NCBI GenBank assembly: GCA_021847645.1
Contig: JAJZQG010000044.1
Location: 1 to 44,639, forward strand
Origin: Myxococcales bacterium
GTDB taxonomy: Bacteria > Myxococcota_A > Polyangia > Polyangiales > Polyangiaceae
Reading direction: 5' to 3'
DNA length: 44,639 bases
Position 1 is the first letter of the stretch; every line of letters starts with the position of its first letter. Of this stretch, positions 23,594-30,988 are shown one piece after another. Position numbers and translations under genes: made by a program. The notes under the pieces are model-generated. The model was not told where the DNA came from, searched no databases, and saw nothing but the letters and a program-made list of their open reading frames with translations.

Positions 23594-24991
23594 TCAGACC
23601 GACGGGGACCTCTCCTGCGGCCCCGGCGACGGGGTGGGGAGCTCGATCAAGGCGTGCAGGATCTTGAGCTGGATATTGAGCTTGAGCGCATCCGCACGCT
23701 GCGGGATGATCTCCAGCAGCTTGTTGTAGAGCAGAGAGCTGTTCTCCTGCGCATAGTACCCCGTAATGGCGCTGATGAGCCCCAGCACGTCGCTGCACGA
23801 GCTCAAGTACTTGATGTCGTGTGCCTTGGCTGCCGGGTCGCTGCCGAGCACGTCTTTGGAGGACTGGTGCATGCTCACCAGGCTGATGAGCGAGTTCAGC
23901 TCGTGGAACCGCTGCCGGTAGAGCACCACGTCCAGACCGAGCAGCGCAACGAAGGCCAGGCCGATGTACACGAGAATGCCCAAAAACGCTTCCACACCCT
24001 GGAGCAACCCGCTAGCCGCGTCGATCGACGACATCGGGTCCGCGGCCTCGATGACGTTGGCCCTGGGATCCACCAGACGGCGAGCTGCCGCCATCTGCTG
24101 CGGCGACAGGTCGGGTCGCGCGACGAGGTACGTCTTGACGGAGTAGGTGGTCAGTCCTTGCGGCGGAATCGCGTTGGCCGGGTCGACGCCGCCGGGGCCC
24201 AGCTGCAGGGGTGTCAGGCAGGACATGTCCAGCGCGGCCGCACCCAGGTCCGCGGGCTCCATGCGGAACCCGACGTCCACGAGACGCTTGGGAATCGGTG
24301 CCAGGCGCCGGTCGAGCGGGTCCTTGACCACGAAAACGGCGTCGACCTCCGGCGGGATCGGCCAGGCCGGATTGTCCACGATGGACTTCCAATCATGCAC
24401 ATAGCGCACCGAGCCGTCGATTCTCCAATAGCGGGCGAACTGCCGGGCCAACGAATGGCTGCCCTGGCCCTCGCTCGAGGTGAGGATCACGCGAATGTCC
24501 GAGGGACGCTGGATTCGAGCGCGTACGAAGAACAGAAGCAGCTCCTGGTCCGGCAGCTCGATGCGCGGCAGCTCCGTCGGAATGGGCACGCCGCCTTGCA
24601 CGAACGCCATGTCCGCCTTGCCTTCCTGCAGCCGCGCGAGGCTCTCGCGCGAGCCGGGCGTGGTGAAGTGCACGAACTGGATGCGACGATCGAGCTGCTG
24701 GCCAATCTCTACCGCATCGGATTCCGAGATGGCGACCGTGATCGTGGAGGTGTGGAAGAAGTGCCACCACGCCCAGAACACGATCAGACCCACCGCGAAC
24801 AGCAGAAACACAGCCGGGAGCCGGTGAAGGCCGAACAGGCGATTGAGCCGCAGGTGCAGCGCTTGCGCTTGCCGCGCTGCCTGGGCCGTGCGCCGCGCCG
24901 TGCTCAGCAGGCCCGCGTGCGTCGGCAACTCCTGCTCCACGCGCTTCGCGATCGCCTCCGCCTGCTCGATGACCGGACCAATCTGCAGCAT
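23594..24991 (-). CDS. Membrane-anchored TAXI-type solute-binding-like protein
   Basis: This 465-residue protein has a cytosolic helical N-terminus, a membrane helix (LPAVFLLFAVGLIVFWAWW, about 70-90), an extracytoplasmic part, and a second membrane helix near residue 350-375 (LGILVYIGLAFVALLGLDV) followed by a helical cytosolic tail. The outer part resembles the TAXI/NMT1 class of periplasmic binding proteins: TITVAISESDAVEI, TTPGSRESLARLQEGKADMAFVQ (split here for length at LARLQ), and DAVFVVKDPLDR. Typical TAXI receptors serve TRAP transporters, but no TRAP permease is present, and two anchors suggest a sensor or scaffold instead. It lies 13 bases after the RCC1 lipoprotein gene and is probably cotranscribed with it. 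Confidence 0.72.
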   Translation of the reverse strand: MLQIGPVIEQAEAIAKRVEQELPTHAGLLSTARRTAQAARQAQALHLRLNRLFGLHRLPAVFLLFAVGLIVFWAWWHFFHTSTITVAISESDAVEIGQQLDRRIQFVHFTTPGSRESLARLQEGKADMAFVQGGVPIPTELPRIELPDQELLLFFVRARIQRPSDIRVILTSSEGQGSHSLARQFARYWRIDGSVRYVHDWKSIVDNPAWPIPPEVDAVFVVKDPLDRRLAPIPKRLVDVGFRMEPADLGAAALDMSCLTPLQLGPGGVDPANAIPPQGLTTYSVKTYLVARPDLSPQQMAAARRLVDPRANVIEAADPMSSIDAASGLLQGVEAFLGILVYIGLAFVALLGLDVVLYRQRFHELNSLISLVSMHQSSKDVLGSDPAAKAHDIKYLSSCSDVLGLISAITGYYAQENSSLLYNKLLEIIPQRADALKLNIQLKILHALIELPTPSPGPQERSPSV

Positions 24992-25004
24992 GCGGCCTAC
25001 TCCC

Positions 25005-26582
25005 TCACAAGCCCTGCACCGCAACCGGCGACGGACGGGTGCTCGTGCTGCCATCGCCCAGCTGCCCACTGCCGTTGGCGCCCCAGCAGTAGACCTTTCC
25101 GCCTGCCGCAAGCACGCAGGAGTGAAGCTCCCCGCTCGCCATGGACACCACGTCGGACGGCAGGCCCGGCACCACGGTCGCCGTGTACCGATCGGTCGAG
25201 GTGCCGTCGCCCAGCTGGCCCTGGCCGCCCGCGCCCCAGCACTGCACGGCGCCCGTCTTGAGCAGCACGCACGTGTGGCGGGATCCCGACGCCACGATCG
25301 CAGCCTTGCCTGCCACGTCGATGACGGGCTGAGGATAGGCCTGGCTGCCTCCCGCGCTGCCGGTCCCCAGCTGTCCGTACTGGTTGTCTCCCCAGCACAG
25401 CACCGAGCCGTCCAAAACCACCGCGCACGTATGCTGGGCCACCGCGTCTATCGCGTAAGCGCCCGCTGCCGACAGGTTGTAGGCGTCCGCGGGGATCAGG
25501 CGCGATATCTTGGTTCCGTCCCCCAGCTGACCGAGCTGGTTGTTGCCCCAGCACTGGATTCCGCCGTTGTGCAGGCCGCAAGCGTGAGCTCCGCCGGTGG
25601 ATACGAACGACAGCGCGGCCAGCTTGGCCGCCGGCACGGCTACGTTGGAGTCGAGCTTGTTGCCCGTGCCCAGCTGTCCATCGCTGTTGCGCCCCCAACA
25701 AGCGTATCCGCCCGCCGTGAGCTTTGCACAGCTGAACCCCGATCCCGCCGCGATCGCCGTCGCCGCGCCCCCCAGGCCCTGCACCTCCACCGGCGTCGCC
25801 GAGCTGTTGCCGCTGCTCGCGTTGCCCAGCTCTCCGTAGGTGTTGTCGCCCCAGCAGAGCACTGCGCCGTTCTGCAGCAGCGCGCATGTGTGGGAGTCCT
25901 TGCTGGCCAGTGCGGTCACGCCCGAGGCCAGTCCGGGCACGTCGATCGCTACGTGGCTGTCCGCCGCCGAGCCGTCTTCCACCGCCTTCCCCCAGCACTT
26001 CACGCCCCCGGCGGACGTCAGGACGCAGGTGTGCGCTCGGCCCGCGACCAGCGTGCCTGGCGACGACGAGATCGACGGACAGCAGCCCGATGCGCACGGC
26101 GCGAACCCCGCAAGGCAGACATACGAGCAGGAGCCTTGGTTGCAGTTGGGGGTACCCCAGCTGGTGGCGGGGCATTCGTTGCCGCAGGCCTGGCAGTTCT
26201 TCGCGTCGGTCAGCAGGTCTACCTCGCAGCCGTCCGCTTCGTCGTTGTTGCAGTCGGCGTGGTGGGCGAGACATTCATCGAGCGCGCAGGCTCCCTGCAG
26301 ACACGTGGCGTATGCCCCAGGGATCGAGCAGGGGAAACACCCGGTGGCCGTGCAGCCGTAGTCCGGGTCGCCGATACCGACACATTGGCTGCCGCACATC
26401 TTGAGATTCGCTCCGCAGGGCGACGCCTCCGGAGAGCTGCCGCCTTGCCCCGCATCCCCGCCCGCGTCCTGCGCGCCAGCCGACCAGGTCGCCGGTGAGG
26501 ACTCCGACGCCGAGCAGGACACTGCGGGTATTGAGGCCAGCAGGCAAAACAGGAGCGCACCACGCTGCACGACAGAGCTCAT
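25005..26582 (-). CDS. Lipoprotein with seven Cys-paired RCC1 repeats
   Basis: This 525-residue protein has a lipobox (SIPAVSC), a Gly/Asp linker, and a Cys-rich region (about 55-165: CGANLKMCGSQC, CNNDEADGCEVDLL, CQACGNECP) typical of myxobacterial surface proteins. Seven RCC1 repeats follow, each ending in a CWG or CWGxNxxGQLG block, with HTC or HSC about 12 residues earlier. Seven repeats make one full seven-bladed propeller, and the paired Cys in each blade could form disulfides after export. It is probably a surface ligand-binding or adhesion protein. It is followed 13 bases later by the TAXI-type gene and preceded, 78 bases away on the same strand, by the Ser/Thr kinase gene. Confidence 0.88.
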   Translation of the reverse strand: MSSVVQRGALLFCLLASIPAVSCSASESSPATWSAGAQDAGGDAGQGGSSPEASPCGANLKMCGSQCVGIGDPDYGCTATGCFPCSIPGAYATCLQGACALDECLAHHADCNNDEADGCEVDLLTDAKNCQACGNECPATSWGTPNCNQGSCSYVCLAGFAPCASGCCPSISSSPGTLVAGRAHTCVLTSAGGVKCWGKAVEDGSAADSHVAIDVPGLASGVTALASKDSHTCALLQNGAVLCWGDNTYGELGNASSGNSSATPVEVQGLGGAATAIAAGSGFSCAKLTAGGYACWGRNSDGQLGTGNKLDSNVAVPAAKLAALSFVSTGGAHACGLHNGGIQCWGNNQLGQLGDGTKISRLIPADAYNLSAAGAYAIDAVAQHTCAVVLDGSVLCWGDNQYGQLGTGSAGGSQAYPQPVIDVAGKAAIVASGSRHTCVLLKTGAVQCWGAGGQGQLGDGTSTDRYTATVVPGLPSDVVSMASGELHSCVLAAGGKVYCWGANGSGQLGDGSTSTRPSPVAVQGL

Positions 26583-26660
26583 GGGCGCATGGTAGGAGCA
26601 GCTCGCCTCGGCACGCAACGGCCCATCACGGCCAGCCGGTCTTCGAGTGCCGCCCCGGGC

Positions 26661-28514
26661 TCAGGGCCTGGAGGCCGTATCCTCTGGTTGGGTCTCTTCC
26701 GTACGTGTGTTGGGCTGCGCCAGGCTCGATGCCCCGCCCGCCTTCGTGGTCGCCGTCGGAACGGGTGCCGGCGTCTCGGCGGCCGTGGGCGCCGTCGTGG
26801 AGGCGGGCGTCGTGGGCGCCAGCGTCGGCGCGGACAGCATCGGCGGTGGCGTCGAAGGCGGCAGCGCCGATGATGCGGGGGCAGGTCGAGCAGGCGACGG
26901 CGCGCTCGCGCTGGGCCGCGGCGCGGGCGGTTGGCCGCTCGGGTCGGCATAGGGATTGTCTTCCGACGAGCCTTTGGAGCTGCCGGCCGGATTGGACTTG
27001 CACTGCTCGAGCTCGCCGATCAGCTCCGAGACCGTGGCGGACTGGGCTGCAGCGTCGTGCTTGCACTGGTCGCGCTCGGCTTCACAGTCTCCGCGCGCCG
27101 ACGCGGCCTCGGCGGTGATCCTGTCGCGCTCGGCTGCGCACTGCTTTTTGGCCGCGGCCGCATCGTCTTCACACGCGCGCAGCCGGCTCGTGTAGAGCAA
27201 CACGTCATTGGCGCAAGAGCGCTGCGAGTTCGTCCCGGTGCGCGACATGTCCTCGAGCGTCTTCTTGAAGTCCTCCTGGCAACGCTGGCTCTGCTCGCGG
27301 CACTGGCGTACGTCCTCGAGCGTCATGCGGTGGGCCGCAACACACGTCTCCAGCTTGTCGAACGACGCGGCTTCGTCGGCCTTGGCCTGTGCCAGCGCGC
27401 TCGCGAGCCGCAGCGTCTGGCGCTTGGACCACGCCACGCCCAGCAGCGCGATGCCCATGACCACCAGCGCCCCCACCGCAAGCCGGGTGCGCTGCAGGTT
27501 CGACTTCTGCTTGAGAATGCGCTGCCTCTCCGCGCGCGCCTCGGCCCGCTCCTTCTCCAGCAGCACGTCCAGGTGCTCGGCCATCTCCGTGATGGACGCC
27601 CGCTCCGTGGCGTCGAGCGCGAACCACTCGCAGAACGCGTCGGACAGCATCTGGCGAGGCTCGCCCTGCAGGTCGGGCAGCGCATCGGCATGAAGCGGGC
27701 GCGTGGCGCGCACTCGCTGTGCTTCCGCCATCTCGTCGTAGGTGCCCGCGTTCGACCCCGGAAACAGCTTGGGCCCCACCAGCGCCAGCAACAGCGTGGC
27801 TGCCAGGCAGTAGGTGTCCATCTTCTCGTTGAGCGGCGGCTTCTCGTCCTCCGATTCCGCCGTCAACGCCCGGATCTGCTCGGGCGACGCATACAGGATC
27901 GTGCCCGCGACGAACGAAGCGGAGCGCTCCGCGGCCACGCCGAGATCGAGGATGATCGGGTGAAGGCGTCCGGCGAACTGGGCCAAGAAGATGTTCTCGG
28001 GCTTGAGGTCCTGGTGGCGCAGGCCTGCGCGATGCAGCGCCTCGATGCCCCGGGCGATGGGCACGAAGATCTCGTAGGCCTCGTGCAACGTGAGCGTGCC
28101 CCGCGACAACCGCGCCGCGAGCGTCTCGCCTTCGTACACGGGCGTGGTGAACCACACGTAGGCCCCCGTGGAGCCGTGGTCCTTGAGCTGCACGATGTTC
28201 GGGTGCCCCGCCGCGGCCAGCATCACCAGCTCGCGCTCCACGTTGCGCCCCGAGTACATCTCCCGCGGCATGACCTTGAGCGCCACCTGGTGCTCCGGCA
28301 CGTCGATGCGCTCGGCCACGTAGACCTTGCCGAACGCGCCCTTGCCCAGCACCCGCACCAACCGGTACAGCCCCCCGACCAGATCGCCCTCGTCCGGCAG
28401 CTTGGACGCGTCTCCGGCCGCACGAGCGCCGGCCGCGCCTCGCGCAGACTCGTCCATGACCGTGTCGGCCAGCGCCTGCGTGATCGTGGATCGGAAGGAC
28501 GGGGTGTCGGTCAC
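26661..28514 (-). CDS. Transmembrane Ser/Thr protein kinase with Cys-rich coiled coil and Pro-rich tail
   Basis: This 617-residue kinase (GTG start at 28514; an ATG at 28457 is possible) has the Hanks fold: glycine loop GKGAFGKVY (from 57), VALKVM with Lys80, HQDLKPEN (167-174), ILDLG (188-192) and YASPEQ. The HRD motif is HQD and DFG is DLG, so the loop Arg that reads activation phosphorylation is missing. A membrane helix (AVGALVVMGIALLGVAW, about 346-362) is followed outside by a coiled coil with many Cys (CREQSQRCQEDFKK, CEAERDQCKHD) and a Pro/Ala/Ser-rich tail of about 110 residues that could reach the cell wall. It is divergent from the histidine kinase gene (about 74 bases) and upstream of the RCC1 and TAXI genes. 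Confidence 0.9.
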   Translation of the reverse strand: MTDTPSFRSTITQALADTVMDESARGAAGARAAGDASKLPDEGDLVGGLYRLVRVLGKGAFGKVYVAERIDVPEHQVALKVMPREMYSGRNVERELVMLAAAGHPNIVQLKDHGSTGAYVWFTTPVYEGETLAARLSRGTLTLHEAYEIFVPIARGIEALHRAGLRHQDLKPENIFLAQFAGRLHPIILDLGVAAERSASFVAGTILYASPEQIRALTAESEDEKPPLNEKMDTYCLAATLLLALVGPKLFPGSNAGTYDEMAEAQRVRATRPLHADALPDLQGEPRQMLSDAFCEWFALDATERASITEMAEHLDVLLEKERAEARAERQRILKQKSNLQRTRLAVGALVVMGIALLGVAWSKRQTLRLASALAQAKADEAASFDKLETCVAAHRMTLEDVRQCREQSQRCQEDFKKTLEDMSRTGTNSQRSCANDVLLYTSRLRACEDDAAAAKKQCAAERDRITAEAASARGDCEAERDQCKHDAAAQSATVSELIGELEQCKSNPAGSSKGSSEDNPYADPSGQPPAPRPSASAPSPARPAPASSALPPSTPPPMLSAPTLAPTTPASTTAPTAAETPAPVPTATTKAGGASSLAQPNTRTEETQPEDTASRP

Positions 28515-28587
28515 CGTGCGTCGAGCGTAGCGAATTGCCGGCCGACTTCCAAAACAACTCGCGACCTCCCCGCAAGGCTGGCGTTCC

Positions 28588-30108
28588 ATGGGTGGGCGCA
28601 CTTACATAGGTGCCGTGAGCAGGGACCGGCCCACTGACCCGACCTTCGTCAGCAGCGAGGAGCTTCTCGCGCGTTCTACCGCTCAGGGCGCGCGCGGCAT
28701 CTTCGTGCGATTCGTTCTGGTCGTCCTCGGTATCAACCTCGTCATCGGCGGCGCCGTCGTCGCCTTCGACATCTGGTCCTCCGTGCGCGAAACGCGAGAA
28801 TCGCTCGAATCTTCGGCCAAACACGCCCTCTACGTCGCCGACCGCCTCCACGCCGCTCAGCCCGACTTGCCCCTCGGCGCCATCGTCACCCGCGCCTCGG
28901 AGCTCACCGGCATGCCCATGGCCCTGCTCGACGCCCGTGGCGAGGTCGTCACGTCCACCTCGCCCAAGCTGGCTGGCGGTCTGCGGGTCGTCTACGGCAG
29001 CCACCTGTCGCCCGGCATCCGCTACGAGATTCGCGAGGACCTTGGCGAAGTCAGCGGGGCCTGGATGGTGCGCCCTTTCCTCGAGGGAGCACGCCTCGTC
29101 GTCGTGGTGCCCCACACCGTCGAGGACGAAGGCAGGGTCGAGTACTTTACCATCAGCGCTGGCGTGCTCGCGCTCGGCGAGGCGTTCACGCTGCTCGCGA
29201 TGCTGCTGTCCGCCAACTGGATCCTGCGACGGCCCCTCGCGCGCCTGGTCAACGAGCTGACCAGTGCCCTCGCGCGCGACGTGCAGCGGCGTCAGCTCGC
29301 CGAGCAGTCCCTGCATGCCAAGGAGCTGCAGCTGCTGCAAAGAGCCCGGCTCGCGAGCCTGGGCGAGATGGCGACCGGCGTGGCCCACGAGCTGAGCCAA
29401 CCTCTCAACAACATCGGGCTCCTCGCCTCGCGCGTCACCCGCCGCGCCCTGGATGACCAGCCCGATCCCGCCTTCGTTCAGGACAAGCTCCAGAAGATCC
29501 AGGGCCAGGTCCAGCGCGCCAGCCGGCTCATCGACCAGCTGCGCGCCTTCGGTCGCCCGGCTGTCCACAACATGGCGTTGTTTCCCATCGACAGGCCGGT
29601 TCACGCTGTCCTCGATCTGCTGCAACAGCAGCTCCAGAACCGAGGCATCGCCGTCAAGGTGGACATCCCTGCTGACCTGCCGCAAGCCTGCGGCGACGAA
29701 GCCCAGCTCGAGCAGGTCTTGATCAACCTCATCAACAACGCACGCGACGCCCTCGAGGACCGACCCGCGGATCCGTCCTGCCCTGCCATCGAGCTCACCG
29801 CCGAGGCCGTTCGTCCGTCGGCCGATGCGGAAGCCGAGGTCCACCTGCGCGTGGCCGACAACGGGCCGGGGATTCCGTCCTCCGTCGCGGAGCGCGTGTT
29901 CGAGCCCTTCTTCACCACCAAAGAGGTGGGCAAGGGCACTGGGCTCGGGCTGTCCATCAGCTATGCTCTGGTGCGCGGCTTCGGCGGCAGGCTCGAGCTG
30001 TCGTCGATCCCGGGCGGGTGGACCACCTTCACGTTGCTCCTGAAGACGACTCTCGTGTCCGCGACCAAGGATGCCTTGCATGCCGGTGCCGATGATCCTG
30101 CTGGTTGA
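28588..30108 (+). CDS. Membrane sensor histidine kinase
   Basis: This 506-residue protein has TM1 at about 38-61 (FVRFVLVVLGINLVIGG), an outer sensor region of about 125 residues (no recognised domain), TM2 at about 188-212 (SAGVLALGEAFTLLAML), a HAMP-like linker, the H-box GVAHELSQPLNN with phospho-acceptor His267, the N-box LINLINNARDAL, G1 VADNGPGIP, F-box FEPFFTTK and G2 GKGTGLGLSI. The HELSQPLNN box is of the NtrB/DctB-like type. GTG at 28615 is an alternative start. Its end overlaps the receiver-HATPase gene by 38 bases, so they are cotranscribed and likely partners. It is divergent from the Ser/Thr kinase gene. Confidence 0.92.
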   Translation: MGGRTYIGAVSRDRPTDPTFVSSEELLARSTAQGARGIFVRFVLVVLGINLVIGGAVVAFDIWSSVRETRESLESSAKHALYVADRLHAAQPDLPLGAIVTRASELTGMPMALLDARGEVVTSTSPKLAGGLRVVYGSHLSPGIRYEIREDLGEVSGAWMVRPFLEGARLVVVVPHTVEDEGRVEYFTISAGVLALGEAFTLLAMLLSANWILRRPLARLVNELTSALARDVQRRQLAEQSLHAKELQLLQRARLASLGEMATGVAHELSQPLNNIGLLASRVTRRALDDQPDPAFVQDKLQKIQGQVQRASRLIDQLRAFGRPAVHNMALFPIDRPVHAVLDLLQQQLQNRGIAVKVDIPADLPQACGDEAQLEQVLINLINNARDALEDRPADPSCPAIELTAEAVRPSADAEAEVHLRVADNGPGIPSSVAERVFEPFFTTKEVGKGTGLGLSISYALVRGFGGRLELSSIPGGWTTFTLLLKTTLVSATKDALHAGADDPAG

Positions 30109-30973
30109 CGACGAACCGCTCGTTCGCGAGGAGCTCGGCGGCCTGCTCGAGGACGAGGGCTATCGCGTCCTCACGGCGGACGACGGGGAACAGGGCCTTT
30201 CGCGCTTTCGCAGCGAGCATCCGGACATGGTGATCACGGACGCCCGCATGCCTCGTCGCGACGGGCTGTCGTTGGCCGCGGCGATACGGGCCGAGGACGC
30301 ACGGGTGCCCATCACGGTGATCACCGGGCACGGCAGCGAAGCGATGCTGCTGGATGCGCTGCGGGTCGGCGTGACCGACTTCGTGCGCAAGCCGGTGCGC
30401 ATCGAGGACCTGGAGGCCGCGCTGCGCCGCATGCGCCAGGCCATCGACATCGCCACTCGCTTCGAGCAGAAGATCCCCGAGTCCGCCAGGCCCGTCGAGC
30501 AGAGCTGGGTCTTCGAGGTCGACAACGACCTGACCGCGGTGCCGCAGTTCGTCGAGTCCTTCGTCGCCACCTGCGCGTATGGCGCCGATCTGCGCCGCGC
30601 CACCGAGCTGAGCCTGGCCCTGCGCGAGTTGCTGATCAATGCCATCGAGCATGGCAACCTGGAGCTGACCTCCGTGGACAAGGCCCGCGCCGTTGAGTCC
30701 GGCTCCCTGGCCGCGCTGCTCGAGCAGCGCTCGCGACAGCCCGCCCTGGCCGCCCGCCGCACCACGATCAAGGCCCGCCGTAAACACCAGCGCATCGAGG
30801 TCGAGCTGCGCGACCAGGGCAAGGGCTTCGACTGGAAGCTCCTGCCGGATCCCACCGAGCCCGCCAATCTCCTTCGCGAGCACGGCCGAGGCGTCCTGCT
30901 CGCCCGCGTGTCCGTCGACGATCTGGTCTACAAGGGACGCGGCAACCTCGTGTCGTTCTCCAAGCTGCTCTGA
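30071..30973 (+). CDS. Response regulator with C-terminal RsbW-like ATPase domain
   Basis: This 300-residue protein has a receiver domain (ILLVDDEP; phospho-acceptor Asp57 in VITDARMP; Thr in VITGHGS; Lys in VRKPVR). A HATPase_c_2 domain follows from about residue 145 (LALRELLINAIEHGNLE N-box; VELRDQGKGFDW G1; HGRGVLLARVSVDDL G2). It resembles anti-sigma kinases such as RsbW/SpoIIAB, which have no His phospho-site and act by binding or phosphorylating partner-switch proteins. There is no DNA-binding domain. An insert (SLAALLEQRSRQPALAARR) lies between N and G1. The start at 30071 overlaps the histidine kinase gene; ATGs at 30080 and 30092 are alternatives. Its anti-sigma or antagonist partner is not in the window. 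Confidence 0.88.
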   Translation: MPCMPVPMILLVDDEPLVREELGGLLEDEGYRVLTADDGEQGLSRFRSEHPDMVITDARMPRRDGLSLAAAIRAEDARVPITVITGHGSEAMLLDALRVGVTDFVRKPVRIEDLEAALRRMRQAIDIATRFEQKIPESARPVEQSWVFEVDNDLTAVPQFVESFVATCAYGADLRRATELSLALRELLINAIEHGNLELTSVDKARAVESGSLAALLEQRSRQPALAARRTTIKARRKHQRIEVELRDQGKGFDWKLLPDPTEPANLLREHGRGVLLARVSVDDLVYKGRGNLVSFSKLL

Positions 30974-30988
30974 GCTACACTGCCGCCC

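Noticed and set aside
27205..30081. A 958-codon minus-strand open frame
   Set aside because: It is antisense to the histidine kinase and out of frame with the Ser/Thr kinase, both of which have full motif sets. The product is low-complexity Arg/Gly/Ala.
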